Below are positions 53,367 through 63,425 of a stretch of DNA of 64,000 nucleotides, one piece after another; within the stretch, counting starts at the first letter, position 1, and the number at the start of each line of letters is the position of its first letter. Source of the stretch: Hyphomicrobiales bacterium. Lineage in GTDB: Bacteria > Pseudomonadota > Alphaproteobacteria > Rhizobiales > Rhizobiaceae. Made by a program: the position numbers and the translations under genes. Below the pieces are notes generated by a model. It saw only the letters and a program-made list of their open reading frames with translations, was not told the origin of the DNA and searched no databases. Location of the stretch: contig UBXG01000005.1 in NCBI GenBank assembly GCA_900469475.1, positions 713,883-777,882 of the forward strand. The letters are read 5' to 3'.

Positions 53367-54578
53367 ATGCCAAAGCGCTTGATTCTTTTGTTCCTTCTTC
53401 TCCTCGGGTTCGCGAATGTCACGGCCTTCGCGCAGCCGGCCGCGCCAGGTGCTTTCGACACGAAAGCCGCGCAGGCATTCATGATCGAGGCGTCGACCGG
53501 TACTATCCTGCTTGCCAAAAACGAGGATCAGCTGATTTCGCCTGCGTCGCTTGCGAAACTGATGACGCTGGATGTCGTTTTCGATGCGATCGGGCGAGGG
53601 GAGATCAATCTCGATACCGAATATCCCGTCTCGGAAAATGCCTGGCGTACGGGCGGCGCTCCCTCACGCGCATCGACAATGTTCGCAGCTCTGAAATCGC
53701 GCATCCGCGTCGGCGATCTGATCCAGGGTATTGCCGTGCAGCAGGCAAACGACGCCTGTATCGTTCTGGCGGAAGGCATGTCTGTCAGCGAACGCGAATT
53801 TGCCCGTCGCATGACGGCGCGCGCAAGAGAGATCGGGATGTCCCGGTCCACCTTCACCAATTCCACCGGCCTGCCGGATGCCGACGATCCCAATGCCGGC
53901 GGCAAGGTTTCCGCGCGAGAGATGGTCATGCTGGCTCAGGACCTGCAGGAGAAGCACCCGGATCTCTACAAATATTTCGGGCAGGCCGACTTCACCTGGA
54001 ACAAGATCTATCAGCGCAACAAGAACCCGATGCTTCTGCTCAATATCGGCGTGGATGGTCTGGGGCTTGGCTTTGCGGAAGGGGAAGGCTTTTCGATCGT
54101 AGCGTCCATTCAGCGCGATGGCCGCCGGCTGTTCCTGGCACTCGGAGGGTTGAAGAGCGACAAGGAGCGCATCGAGGAGACGCGACGCGTCCTCGAATGG
54201 GGGCTCAGCAATTTCAAGAGCCAGCGTATCTTCGCCGATGGCGAAGTGATCGGCGACGCCAGCGTCTATGGCGGCGCCGCATCGACCGTCGGCCTGCGGG
54301 CTAAGATACCCGTCGATATATACGTCCCTGTGGACACGCCGGACCGGCTATCTGCTCGCATCGTCTATCGCTGGCCGCTGACGGCGCCGGTGGCTGCGGA
54401 TTATGAAGCCGGAACTCTCCGCGTCTTTCTGGGCGCGCGTCTGCTACGAGAGCTGCCACTCTATACGAAGGAATCGGTCGAGCGGGGCACATTGGGTCGC
54501 CGCGCTTTCGATGCCTTCATGGAACTGACGGAATCGCTGCTGTTCTCCTGGCTGTGGGACAAGCCTTTGCCGACGTGA
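53367..54578 (+). CDS. PBP5-like S11 family protein with degenerate active site
   Basis: 403 aa. Signal peptide (1-22, ending AFA), peptidase S11 domain (about 30-270), PBP5 C-terminal beta-domain (about 285-380) and a C-terminal amphipathic anchor (about 385-400, SLLFSWLWDKPLP). SLAK (61-64) keeps the Ser/Lys, but the SxN motif reads QAN (126-128) and the KTG motif reads GLG (233-235). With two of three motifs altered it is likely weak or non-enzymatic, perhaps a peptidoglycan-binding or regulatory PBP. The canonical S11 enzyme in this window is at 1-1177. 70 bp after rlpA, and 153 bp before tmk; same strand. Confidence 0.88.
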   Translation: MPKRLILLFLLLLGFANVTAFAQPAAPGAFDTKAAQAFMIEASTGTILLAKNEDQLISPASLAKLMTLDVVFDAIGRGEINLDTEYPVSENAWRTGGAPSRASTMFAALKSRIRVGDLIQGIAVQQANDACIVLAEGMSVSEREFARRMTARAREIGMSRSTFTNSTGLPDADDPNAGGKVSAREMVMLAQDLQEKHPDLYKYFGQADFTWNKIYQRNKNPMLLLNIGVDGLGLGFAEGEGFSIVASIQRDGRRLFLALGGLKSDKERIEETRRVLEWGLSNFKSQRIFADGEVIGDASVYGGAASTVGLRAKIPVDIYVPVDTPDRLSARIVYRWPLTAPVAADYEAGTLRVFLGARLLRELPLYTKESVERGTLGRRAFDAFMELTESLLFSWLWDKPLPT

Positions 54579-54731
54579 GTGGGCTGTAAGGCTCGCGAAA
54601 TCTCTGTTCACACCCCATATAGAGTGGCGGAGACCGGGACATGCACGGTTCCACCTGAACATGTCTTGGGTTAAACAGGATGCGTATCGCACGCCGCACG
54701 AATGGCACGCGAAAAGTGCAGGACATGATCA

Positions 54732-55409
54732 TTGGCTGATGCAAACGGATTATTCGTAAGCTTTGAAGGCGGCGAGGGGGCTGGCAAATCCACCCAGATT
54801 CGCCGGCTGGCTGAGCGGTTGCGCGAGCGTGGCCACGAGGTTCTGGTAACGCGTGAACCCGGAGGCTCACCAGGAGCGGAAGCGGTACGGCACGTCCTGC
54901 TTTCAGGTGCTGCGGAAACCTTCGGCACGCGCATGGAGGCGATCCTCTTCGCTGCTGCCCGCAACGATCATGTCGAGGACGTCATTCGTCCGGCACTTTC
55001 GCGTGGCACCATCGTCCTTTGCGATCGATTCATGGATTCCTCGCGCGTCTATCAGGGTGTGACGGGCAATCTCGAGCCTGACTATATCGAGGCTCTGCAG
55101 AGGGTTGCCGTCAACGGCGTCATTCCGCATTGCACGCTGATTCTCGACATTCCCGCCGAAGTCGGTCTGGAGCGCGCACGCAAGCGCGCCTCCGCCGTAA
55201 CCGCACCCGATCGCTTCGAGAAGGAAGAGATGCAGACCCACGAGAAGCGCCGCGAGGCGTTCCTCGATATCGCCGCCCGCGAGCCCGAGCGTTGCCACGT
55301 CATCGACGCCCTGAAGCCGGAAGATGAAATCGCCGCCGAAATTGCCGGGATCGTCGACAAGAGGCTCGGCGCTGCCAATATCGTCGCCAGATCGGAAGCC
55401 GCGCAATGA
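54732..55409 (+). CDS. tmk: thymidylate kinase
   Basis: dTMP to dTDP (EC 2.7.4.9), 225 aa. P-loop [16 protein letters not shown] (about 11-26), DRF motif in [14 protein letters not shown] (about 95-108), the LID region with AERRSR-like GLERARKRA. The N-terminal extension is short. The start codon is TTG (54732). Its stop overlaps the holB start (ATGA), so the two are coupled. Confidence 0.96.
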   Translation: MADANGLFVSFEGGEGAGKSTQIRRLAERLRERGHEVLVTREPGGSPGAEAVRHVLLSGAAETFGTRMEAILFAAARNDHVEDVIRPALSRGTIVLCDRFMDSSRVYQGVTGNLEPDYIEALQRVAVNGVIPHCTLILDIPAEVGLERARKRASAVTAPDRFEKEEMQTHEKRREAFLDIAAREPERCHVIDALKPEDEIAAEIAGIVDKRLGAANIVARSEAAQ

Positions 55410-56437
55410 GCGACGAGCGACCGGGTGTCCTCGACGGCGCCATTCCTCCGCAGGACAATACGAAGCTGTTCGGCCATCAAGAAGCCGAAGCCTTCCTCGC
55501 CCAATCCTATCGCTCCGGCAAGGGGCATCATGCCACGCTGATCGAAGGCCCTGAGGGTATCGGTAAGGCGACGCTCGCCTTCCGTTTCGCCAATCACGTC
55601 CTCTCTCATCCCGATCCGGCTTCTGCGCCGGAGACGATCGGCGATCCCGACCCGGCATCCGTCGTCAGCCGGCAGATTTCCGGCGGAGCATCGCATAATC
55701 TGCTGCATTTGAGCCGGCCGGTCGACGACAAGACCGGCAAGATGAAATCCGCGATCACCGTCGACGAAGTGCGCCGCGCCGGAAAATTCTTCTCGCAGAC
55801 ATCAGGCACGGGCAACTGGCGCATCGTCATCATCGATCCCGCCGACGATCTCAACCGAAGCGCGGCCAACGCCATCCTGAAAATCCTCGAGGAGCCGCCG
55901 AAGCGCGCTTTGTTCCTGGTGCTGTCGCATGCGCCAGGCCGGCTTTTGCCGACGATACGCTCGCGCTGTCTACCTCTGAAGCTCGCGCCGCTCGAAAACG
56001 AGCCTCTGCGCTGGGCGCTCGAAAATCTTGGCGTGCCGCCAGGGCAGGGGAACGACGTGCTTTCAGCAGCCAAAGGCAGCGTCAGCGAGGCGCTCAAGCT
56101 CCTGAACTATGGTGGCGGCGAGATCATCGAAGCTTACCGCCAGGTGCTTTCGGCAGACGGACCTGCGGCACGCAAGGCAATGCATCGACTCGCTGACGCG
56201 CTTTCCGGCAAAGACAGCGACACGATCTTCGGCTTCTTCCTGTCGCATATCGGCGACGATATCATCGAGCGAGCCCGCGCCGCCGCGCTTGACGGCTCGA
56301 TTTCGACGGCCGAAAGGCTGGCACGGCTGCATTCCGAGACCACAGAGCGGCTGAACGTGTCGCAAGCCTATAATCTCGATCGTAAGCAGACGCTGATTAC
56401 CATCCTCGGCGAGCTCAAACAGCAGCTTTCGGCCTAG
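55406..56437 (+). CDS. holB: DNA polymerase III subunit delta'
   Basis: 343 aa AAA+ clamp-loader subunit. [20 protein letters not shown] is the P-loop region (GxxGxGK; about 45-64), [48 protein letters not shown] (about 125-172; SRC motif later as IRSRC). It lacks the zinc-cysteine cluster typical of tau/gamma. Overlaps tmk by 4 bp. In other rhizobia metG follows directly; here 3.3 kb of other genes intervene. Confidence 0.95.
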   Translation: MSDERPGVLDGAIPPQDNTKLFGHQEAEAFLAQSYRSGKGHHATLIEGPEGIGKATLAFRFANHVLSHPDPASAPETIGDPDPASVVSRQISGGASHNLLHLSRPVDDKTGKMKSAITVDEVRRAGKFFSQTSGTGNWRIVIIDPADDLNRSAANAILKILEEPPKRALFLVLSHAPGRLLPTIRSRCLPLKLAPLENEPLRWALENLGVPPGQGNDVLSAAKGSVSEALKLLNYGGGEIIEAYRQVLSADGPAARKAMHRLADALSGKDSDTIFGFFLSHIGDDIIERARAAALDGSISTAERLARLHSETTERLNVSQAYNLDRKQTLITILGELKQQLSA

Positions 56438-56679
56438 CTTCCCCATGCGATTTCCGGGAATGAAAACTCGCTGCATTCCTTAGTTTTGCGGCGAGAGATG
56501 CATGCGGATCATCACAGCGATATATCCAAAAAACGGCATGATGTAATCCATTACCAGCGTGTAGTGCAGCGCAATGCGGCCCCCTACCTTCATGGTCAGA
56601 CCGTATCCCCGCTGAAGTGATCGGTCTCATTTGAAGATGCCGCAGCTCTTCGGCTGTGGAATTGGATTGGAGACTAACC

Positions 56680-57633
56680 GTGACAATACATAACAAACCG
56701 TTGATCGCGATTGTCGGTGCGACGAGCAAGCAAGGGCGAAGCGTGGCCACGACGCTGCTTCAAAGTCAACGCTTCCGCGTCCGTGCGCTTACTCGGAGCA
56801 AGGATTCACCCTCAGCGCGCGCGCTGCAGGCGTTAGGGGCGGAAATCGTGACGGTGCCGCTCGAACTCGGCCGGACAAAGGAACTCGTGGGTGCCTTCGA
56901 GGGTGCTGCCGGCGCCTTCCTGATGACGCCTCCCATCGCGCCGCCGGACACGAGTGAGGCGCCGCTTGGCCGGCAATTGGCCGATGCTGCCGTGGAGGCC
57001 GGGGTCGGCCATGTGGTCTTCAGCACGCTGGAGAATGTCGAAAAGATCTCAGGCGGGACGAAATATGCGCCACACTTCACCGACAAGGCAAAGGTTGCCG
57101 ATTATATACGCGGACTTCCGGTCTCGCACTCCTTCGTCATGCTCGCGTTCTTCTACACCAACCTGCTCGAATATTATGTTCCTCGGTATGATGGCGACAC
57201 GCTCCTATTGCCGATCTATCTGCCGGAAGACTTCGCCGCACCTTTCGTCGATCCGTTGACGGCCACCGGTCCTGTCGTCCTGGAGATCTTCTCCCACCCT
57301 GAACGCTACAACGGAAAGACGCTCCCGATCGTGGGTGACATCATTTCACCGCGTGAAATGGTCGATACCTTCCGGCGCGTAACGGGCCTGAAAGCCGAAT
57401 ATCGGAACGCCTTTTCCAGGGACGGCCTCCTGCAGTATTTTCCGGAATTCGCCGCCAACGAGCTGCTCGTCCGCGAAATTTTGGGGATGGTCGAATATGC
57501 CGTCGAATATGGCTATTTCAGTGGAGAACATGATCTCGGCTGGAGTCGCCGCTTGGATCCGGACACATTGAGCTGGGAGCAATTTTTGCGAACCACCGGC
57601 TGGCGCGGTGAAAAGCGAGCGTTCGGACTTTGA
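56680..57633 (+). CDS. NmrA/HSCARG-like NAD(P)-binding protein
   Basis: 317 aa from GTG 56680 (MTIHNK), with GGAG 7 nt upstream. The Rossmann loop IVGATSKQGRSVATTLLQ (GxxGxxG-type) starts the protein; FLMTPPIAPPDTSE and HVVFSTLENVEKISGGTKYAPHFTDKAKVADYIR are typical of NmrA-like regulators, which sense NADP(H) ratio, rather than of SDR enzymes (no YxxxK). It is accessory: it lies between holB and the convergent LysR gene, in an islet not expected in this operon. Confidence 0.85.
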   Translation: MTIHNKPLIAIVGATSKQGRSVATTLLQSQRFRVRALTRSKDSPSARALQALGAEIVTVPLELGRTKELVGAFEGAAGAFLMTPPIAPPDTSEAPLGRQLADAAVEAGVGHVVFSTLENVEKISGGTKYAPHFTDKAKVADYIRGLPVSHSFVMLAFFYTNLLEYYVPRYDGDTLLLPIYLPEDFAAPFVDPLTATGPVVLEIFSHPERYNGKTLPIVGDIISPREMVDTFRRVTGLKAEYRNAFSRDGLLQYFPEFAANELLVREILGMVEYAVEYGYFSGEHDLGWSRRLDPDTLSWEQFLRTTGWRGEKRAFGL

Positions 57634-57650
57634 GGCCGATTGCCTGTCTC

Positions 57651-58571
57651 TCAGTTCACAGCGATGCCCGGCAGCTTCTTTAACTCGGTGACGAGAAAAT
57701 CGACCAATAACCGCACGCGAGCGACGCCTGCTCGTTCGGGGACGACGAGCAGGCTGACGGGAACCGCCTCAAGGTCGTACTCGTCAAACAGGACTTCGAG
57801 CGTACCGGCATCGAGCAGATCCTGAACCAGCCAGAGGTGAGCGGGACCGATGCCGCGGCCGGCCGCCAGAGCAGCGCGAGCAGCGAGGCCGTGATCGACC
57901 CGCAGCATTCCGCTCACCGGAACCACCAGACGCATCCCATCCGGAGCAAACAGAACAAGCTGATCGCTTCCGGCAATGTTGGACATTACCACGCTATCGT
58001 GCTGCGCGAGGTCGGTGGGACGTATGGGCCGCCCCTTGCGGCGAAAATAATCGGGAGAACCCACGAGCCGTCGATGGCTTTTTCCGATGGAAACGAGCTT
58101 CATGGCGTCATCGGCGATCGGCCCCAGCCGCAAAGCGATATCAATCCCCTCACGAGCAAGATCGATGCGCTCGTCCGTAAGATTAAGATCTATCCTGATG
58201 TCCGGATATCGGTCCTGAAAATCGAAAATCATCCGCGTGACGTGCATGACGCCGAGAGCGGCAGTGCAGGATAGGCGAACGGCACCTGCCGGCGACCGCC
58301 GCGCATTTCTTGCTTCTTCGGTAGCCTGCTCGACAAGCCGCAGAATCTGCAGGCAGTTTGCATAGTAGCGGCTTCCTTCCTCGGTGAGCGTGACGCGGCG
58401 TGTGGTCCTTCCGAGAAGAGGGACCCCGACGGCCGCCTCCAACTCATTGATATGGCGGGTTACCGTCGATTGACCAAGGCCAAGCTCTCGCGCAGCAGCC
58501 GACAAACTACCACGTTCTACAACCCGGACGAACGTCCGCATCCGATCCAGGGAAAGGCCTTGATCATCCAT
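57651..58571 (-). CDS. LysR family transcriptional regulator (islet)
   Basis: 306 aa, N-terminal HTH: LDRMRTFVRVVERGSLSAAARELGLGQSTVTRHINELEAAVGVPLLGRTTRRVTLTEEG (about 5-62), and an effector domain after 90. It is the convergent partner of the NmrA-like gene (17 bp between stops) and lies next to the TauE/SafE-like gene on the same strand. It is of the YafC/DmlR-like branch by the VRLSCTAALGVMHVTRMIFDFQDRYPDI region. Target unknown. Confidence 0.9.
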   Translation of the reverse strand: MDDQGLSLDRMRTFVRVVERGSLSAAARELGLGQSTVTRHINELEAAVGVPLLGRTTRRVTLTEEGSRYYANCLQILRLVEQATEEARNARRSPAGAVRLSCTAALGVMHVTRMIFDFQDRYPDIRIDLNLTDERIDLAREGIDIALRLGPIADDAMKLVSIGKSHRRLVGSPDYFRRKGRPIRPTDLAQHDSVVMSNIAGSDQLVLFAPDGMRLVVPVSGMLRVDHGLAARAALAAGRGIGPAHLWLVQDLLDAGTLEVLFDEYDLEAVPVSLLVVPERAGVARVRLLVDFLVTELKKLPGIAVN

Positions 58572-58685
58572 TTTTTGGCGAAATCAGGTTCATTACCTCT
58601 TATAAATTGATCGATCGCCTTTGGCTACGGCAACCCTTCCAAGGCGGCTGCATGATCGTACCGGCTGCATTATGTTCAGGGCGAC

Positions 58686-59525
58686 CTAGGGTAAGATCAG
58701 CTTCCAGGCAACGATCGCGAGTGTCACGGCAAGAATGATGCGCACGGACCGCTCATGCAGGCGAGGCGCGAGCAGGCTTCCGGCGACGATACCTGGAATT
58801 GACCCCACCAACAGGGCGAACAGCATCGTCCAGTTGATCTCGCCGATGAACCAATAGCCCATGCCGCCGATCAGGGTCAGCGGCACGGCATGGACGATGT
58901 CGGAGCCGACGATTTCGCGGACATCCGTCTGCGGATAGAGCACCAGCAGGACGGTGACACCGAGCGCGCCGGCACCGACCGAGGTCATCGTGACGAGAAT
59001 ACCGAGCATAAGGCCGAGGATGACTGTGAGCAGAGCAATGTTGCGCGGCGATATCGTTCCGCGTTCGCCGCGCCATTTGCGGATGGCCTCGAGGATCTGG
59101 CCACGGAAAATCAGCATCAGCGCCGTCAAAAGCAAAAGACAGCCCAATGACAGGGTGATGGAATGAGCAACGGCGGGGCTCTCGCGATTGACGCCGGCCA
59201 TGATCCAGAGCATGGCGAGCGCCGCGGGAACGCTGCCTGACGCCAAAAGGCTCACAACCTTCCAATTGACGCGTCCGTGCATGCCGTGCACGGCCGTTCC
59301 TGCGGTCTTGGTGATTGCGGCATAGAGCAGATCCGTGCCAACGGCCGTTGCCGGATGGACACCGAAGAGAAGTACGAGCAGGGGGGTCATCAGCGAACCG
59401 CCGCCAACCCCTGTAATGCCCACAAGCATGCCGACGAAAAAGCCGGAAAAGGAATAAAGCGGCTGAAAGGAATCGATCAAACTCAAATTCACGGCCTCTT
59501 GAAGCCGTTTGGCAGACCAATACAT
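58686..59525 (-). CDS. TSUP family (TauE/SafE) anion permease
   Basis: 279 aa, about eight TMs, sulfite/sulfonate or related organic-anion export. Diagnostic: GMLVGITGVGGGSLMTPLLVLLFGVHPATAVGTDLLYAAITKTAGTAVHGMHGRVNWKVVSLLASGSVPAAL (about 31-101), and later VTMTSVGAGALGVTVLLVLYPQTDVREIVGSDIVHAVPLTLIGGMGYW. A GTG at 59492 (MNLSLIDSF, with AGAGG upstream) is an alternative start. It is the last gene of the islet before metG, divergent from it. Confidence 0.9.
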   Translation of the reverse strand: MYWSAKRLQEAVNLSLIDSFQPLYSFSGFFVGMLVGITGVGGGSLMTPLLVLLFGVHPATAVGTDLLYAAITKTAGTAVHGMHGRVNWKVVSLLASGSVPAALAMLWIMAGVNRESPAVAHSITLSLGCLLLLTALMLIFRGQILEAIRKWRGERGTISPRNIALLTVILGLMLGILVTMTSVGAGALGVTVLLVLYPQTDVREIVGSDIVHAVPLTLIGGMGYWFIGEINWTMLFALLVGSIPGIVAGSLLAPRLHERSVRIILAVTLAIVAWKLILP

Positions 59526-59735
59526 AAAACGATGAAATCCACGGCTACGTCTGTCCTGCGTTCCACTCTCCCGAAGGGGTAAAGGCGAGGCGGAGTCGAG
59601 TCAAGCAAAGCGCCATCCTGAAGTTCCGAATGCTGCGCGCGCGAAACTTGGTGTTTCGCTCATGGCAAACATGCGCTAAAGCGAGCGGAGCAAGAATAAC
59701 AGCGACGTAACAGTAAAAGCGGGCCACTGCCTCAC

Positions 59736-61289
59736 ATGACCGAAAAAACTCCGTTCTACATCACTACCGCGATCGCCTATCCCAACGGCAAGCCGCATAT
59801 CGGCCATGCCTATGAGCTGATCGCCACCGATGCGCTGGCACGTTTCCAGCGCCTCGATGGCCGCGATGTCTTCTTTCTGACGGGTACGGACGAGCATGGC
59901 CAGAAGATGCAGCAGACGGCGCGGGCCGAAGGCATGGAACCGCAACAGCTCGCCAATCGCAATTCCGATGAATTCCAGGCGATGGGCAAGCTGCTGAACG
60001 CGTCGAATGACGATTTCATCCGCACGACGCAGCCGCGCCACCACGAGACCTCGCAGAACATCTGGAACCTGATGGCCGATGCCGGCGACATCTACAAGGA
60101 TTCCTATGCCGGCTGGTATTCCGTGCGTGACGAAGCCTATTACCAGGAAAACGAAACCGAGCTGCGCGCCGATGGCGTGCGCTACGGGCCGCAAGGCACG
60201 CCGGTCGAGTGGGTGGAGGAGGCAAGCTACTTCTTCAAGCTCTCCGAATACCAAGACCGGCTGCTGAAGCTTTACGAAGAGAACCCGGATTTCATCGGTC
60301 CGGCCGAACGCCGCAACGAAGTCATTTCCTTCGTCAAGTCCGGCCTGAAGGATCTGTCGATTTCCCGCACGACTTTCGATTGGGGTATCAAGGTGCCCAA
60401 CGATCCGTCGCACGTCATGTATGTCTGGGTCGACGCTCTGACGAACTACATCACGGCGACCGGCTACATCGAGGATAGGAACAATCCGAGGGCGAAATAC
60501 TGGCCTGCCGATCTTCATATCATCGGCAAGGACATCATTCGTTTCCATGCCGTCTACTGGCCGGCCTTCCTGATGTCGGCGAAGCTGCCGCTGCCGAAGC
60601 GTGTCTATGCCCACGGCTTCTTGCTCAACAAGGGCGAGAAGATGTCGAAGTCGCTCGGCAACGTTGTCGATCCGGTCAATCTGGTGAACCATTTCGGCCT
60701 CGACCAGGTGCGCTACTTCTTTCTGCGCGAGGTCTCCTTCGGCCAGGACGGCAGCTACAGCGAAGAAGCGATCGGCACGCGCATCAATTCCGACCTCGCC
60801 AATGGCATTGGCAATCTCGCCAGCCGCTCGCTGTCGATGATCGTCAAGAACTGCGACGGCCAGATTCCTGAATGCGGTCCGCTGACCGACGAAGACAAGG
60901 CGCTTTTGGCTCAGGCCGACGCGTTGCTTGCCTCAACCCGCGAAGACATGGGCAAGCAGCTGATCCATCGCGCTCTCGCTTCCATCATCGCGGTGGTTTC
61001 CGAAACCGACCGCTATTTCGCGAGCCAGGAGCCCTGGGCGCTGAAGAAGACCGATCCGGCGCGCATGGCAACCGTGCTGTATGTCACGGCCGATGTCGTG
61101 CGTCAGATCGGCATTCTCCTGCAGCCCTTCATGCCGGAATCCTCGGGTAAGCTCTTGGATCTCATCGCCATCCCAGCCGACAAGCGCGATTTCGCAGCCC
61201 TCGGCGAGGCCGGCCGCCTCGTTGCCGGAACGCCGCTGGAGGCCCCAAAGCCGGTCTTCCCGCGCTATGTCGCGCCGACTGCCGAATAA
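59736..61289 (+). CDS. metG: methionyl-tRNA synthetase
   Basis: Class I synthetase (EC 6.1.1.10), 517 aa, the short form without the C-terminal tRNA-binding/dimer domain. HIGH-type signature [22 protein letters not shown] (about 12-33) and KMSKS in [15 protein letters not shown] (about 300-314). No knuckle Cys cluster in the connective peptide. Followed by tatD 8 bp after its stop, then an MBL gene and ybaK, the usual rhizobial order. Confidence 0.97.
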   Translation: MTEKTPFYITTAIAYPNGKPHIGHAYELIATDALARFQRLDGRDVFFLTGTDEHGQKMQQTARAEGMEPQQLANRNSDEFQAMGKLLNASNDDFIRTTQPRHHETSQNIWNLMADAGDIYKDSYAGWYSVRDEAYYQENETELRADGVRYGPQGTPVEWVEEASYFFKLSEYQDRLLKLYEENPDFIGPAERRNEVISFVKSGLKDLSISRTTFDWGIKVPNDPSHVMYVWVDALTNYITATGYIEDRNNPRAKYWPADLHIIGKDIIRFHAVYWPAFLMSAKLPLPKRVYAHGFLLNKGEKMSKSLGNVVDPVNLVNHFGLDQVRYFFLREVSFGQDGSYSEEAIGTRINSDLANGIGNLASRSLSMIVKNCDGQIPECGPLTDEDKALLAQADALLASTREDMGKQLIHRALASIIAVVSETDRYFASQEPWALKKTDPARMATVLYVTADVVRQIGILLQPFMPESSGKLLDLIAIPADKRDFAALGEAGRLVAGTPLEAPKPVFPRYVAPTAE

Positions 61290-61297
61290 GGTTTTCC

Positions 61298-62080
61298 ATG
61301 CTGATCGACACGCACTGCCATCTGGATTTTGCCGACTTCGAAGAGGAGCGCGACGCGATCGTCGCTCGCGCTCACGAGATAGGCGTCAAACAGATGGTCA
61401 CCATTTCGACAAAGGTCAGGAAGCTCGACGGATTGCTTGCTCTTACCGAGCGTTATCCGTCAGTTTTCTGCTCGGTCGGCACTCATCCGAACAGCGCCGA
61501 TCAGGAGCTTGATATCCAGACGGAAGATCTCGTGCGGTTGGCAAACCAGCACGAGAAGATCGTAGCGATCGGTGAAGCCGGTCTCGATTACTTCTACGAC
61601 ACCGTCAAGCCGGAAGATCAGAAGACCTGTTTCCTGCGCCATATAGCGGCCGCGCGCGAAACGCAGCTACCGCTCGTCATCCACAGCCGCAGCGCCGATG
61701 AGGATATGGCCGCGATCCTGACGGAGGAAACAGGGAAGGGGGCTTTCCCCTTTATCCTCCACTGCTTCTCCGCCGGCCCTGCCCTTGCGCAGACTGGCGT
61801 CGAGCTCGGCGGCTATATTTCCTTTTCCGGCATCCTGACCTTTCCGAAATCGGAAGAGCTGCGTGAGATTGCCAAGACGATCCCGCACGACCGGCTGCTG
61901 GTCGAGACCGATGCGCCATATCTCGCGCCGAAACGCTGGCGGGGAAAACGCAACGAGCCGTCCTATGTCATCAACACTGCCGAAGTGCTGGCCGATACGA
62001 TCGGTGTCAGCATGGACGAGATCGCCGACATCACGACCGAAAACGCCTTCCGCTGCTTCTCCAAAATGACGAGGGTCTGA
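61298..62080 (+). CDS. tatD: TatD family metal-dependent hydrolase
   Basis: 260 aa TIM-barrel DNase/hydrolase. Metal ligands: the N-terminal IDTHCHLDF (HxH), EAGLDYFYD (Glu), HSRSADED (His), FILHCFSAGP (His) and TDAPYLAPKRWRGKRNEP (Asp). It degrades DNA 3' ends and may also act in tRNA or D-aminoacyl-tRNA handling. Starts 8 bp after metG; the next gene starts 4 bp after its stop. Confidence 0.95.
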   Translation: MLIDTHCHLDFADFEEERDAIVARAHEIGVKQMVTISTKVRKLDGLLALTERYPSVFCSVGTHPNSADQELDIQTEDLVRLANQHEKIVAIGEAGLDYFYDTVKPEDQKTCFLRHIAAARETQLPLVIHSRSADEDMAAILTEETGKGAFPFILHCFSAGPALAQTGVELGGYISFSGILTFPKSEELREIAKTIPHDRLLVETDAPYLAPKRWRGKRNEPSYVINTAEVLADTIGVSMDEIADITTENAFRCFSKMTRV

Positions 62081-62084
62081 CGTC

Positions 62085-62912
62085 GTGACATACCGGCGAC
62101 GCTTCACCATTTTGGGCTGTTCATCGTCGCCGGGTGTTCCGCGTATTACCGGCGATTGGGGCGCCTGCGACCCGAAAAACGCAAAAAACCGCCGCACGCG
62201 CGCTGCCTTTCTCATCGAGCAGATCGCACCGGATGGCGGCATTACCACCGTCGTCATCGATACCGGTCCGGATTTCCGCGAACAGATGATCCATGCCGGC
62301 GTCAGTTTCATCGACGCCGTTCTCTATACCCACGCCCATGCCGACCATATTCACGGCATCGATGATCTGCGCGGCTATTTCCATATCTCGAACGAGCGCA
62401 TCCCGATCTATGCCGATCCGCCGACGATGGACCGCATTCGCGAAGGCTTTCGCTACTGCCTGGAAACGCCTGCCGGCAGCAGCTATCCGCCGATCGTCCG
62501 CCCGGTGCTGATCGAAAATCTCGAGAAAAGTTTCGTGATCGATGGGGCAGGCGGTCCGATTCGCTTCTGGCCGCACAAGCAGGTACACGGCGATATCCAT
62601 TCGTTGGGCTTCCGTATCGGCAAACTCGCTTATTGCAGCGATATCAGTGACTTCCCACCGGAATCGATAGAAAGAGTTCAAAACCTCGACATTCTGATCA
62701 TCGACGCGTTGCAGTATCGGCCGCATCCGAGCCATCTCTCATTGGAGCAATCGCTCGAATGGATCGAACGCTTGGCGCCGAAACACGCCATCTTGACCCA
62801 CATGCATACGCCGCTCGATTATGAAACCGTGCTGGCTGAAACGCCCGATCATGTCGAGCCGGCCTACGATCAGATGCAGATCGAACTCGACGTGGAGGAT
62901 GATGAGCTATGA
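62085..62912 (+). CDS. MBL-fold metallohydrolase (PhnP-like)
   Basis: 275 aa. Metallo-beta-lactamase fold: ILGCSSSPGVPRITGDWG at the start, then ALYTHAHADHIHGIDDLR (HxHxDH, about 84-93) and later HLSLEQSLEWIERLAPKHAILTHMH with the distal metal His. It resembles the PhnP/RNase Z group of phosphodiesterases, but the phn operon is absent, so its substrate is unclear. The start is GTG 62085. It overlaps ybaK by 4 bp. Confidence 0.9.
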   Translation: MTYRRRFTILGCSSSPGVPRITGDWGACDPKNAKNRRTRAAFLIEQIAPDGGITTVVIDTGPDFREQMIHAGVSFIDAVLYTHAHADHIHGIDDLRGYFHISNERIPIYADPPTMDRIREGFRYCLETPAGSSYPPIVRPVLIENLEKSFVIDGAGGPIRFWPHKQVHGDIHSLGFRIGKLAYCSDISDFPPESIERVQNLDILIIDALQYRPHPSHLSLEQSLEWIERLAPKHAILTHMHTPLDYETVLAETPDHVEPAYDQMQIELDVEDDEL

Positions 62913-63400
62913 GCGAAGATATCAGGAAGCTTTCCAGCCTGGAGCGCGTCGAACTTGCGGCGCGCACGCTGGGGCTCGACATCTCGATCAAGCGCATGGA
63001 GCAATTGACGCGGACCGCCGAAGAAGCTGCCAAGGCCGCAGGATGCGCCGTCGGCCAGATCGTGAAATCTCTGGTCTTCGTCAATGCCGATACGCAGGCA
63101 CTGACGCTGCTTCTTGTTTCCGGCGCCCACAATGCCGACACCGCTTATATTGCAACGGCTTATGGCGTTCGGCTGAAGCGCGCGGATATCGATCGAGTTC
63201 GCGACGAAACCGGCTTTGCCATCGGCGGCGTCGCACCCGTCGGCCATCTGGTCGATCTGCCTGTCTTTATGGACGAGAGCCTTTTGGCTTATGATCAGGT
63301 CTGGTGCGCGGCCGGGCGTCCGGACAGCATTTTCTCCTGCAATCCAACGACGCTGGCCCAGAAGATTGCGGCCAAGGTGATCCGCATCAAAGCGAACTAA
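62909..63400 (+). CDS. YbaK/EbsC-type aminoacyl-tRNA deacylase domain protein
   Basis: 163 aa, prolyl-tRNA synthetase INS-like fold. GQIVKSLVFVN carries the key Lys, and AIGGVAPVGHLVDLPVFMDESL is the family GGhxP(x)G loop. It may hydrolyse mischarged Cys-tRNAPro, as E. coli YbaK does, but specificity varies in the family. The gene is coupled to the MBL gene upstream. Symbol left blank because the exact subtype is not certain. Confidence 0.9.
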   Translation: MSEDIRKLSSLERVELAARTLGLDISIKRMEQLTRTAEEAAKAAGCAVGQIVKSLVFVNADTQALTLLLVSGAHNADTAYIATAYGVRLKRADIDRVRDETGFAIGGVAPVGHLVDLPVFMDESLLAYDQVWCAAGRPDSIFSCNPTTLAQKIAAKVIRIKAN

Positions 63401-63425
63401 GAATAACGAATGCAGCCGGCGCCGG

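Noticed and set aside
56480..56593. A 37-aa minus-strand ORF with a hydrophobic middle (MKVGGRIAL...).
   Set aside because: No Shine-Dalgarno, no resemblance to anything known, and it lies in a gap next to an islet; could be a remnant only.
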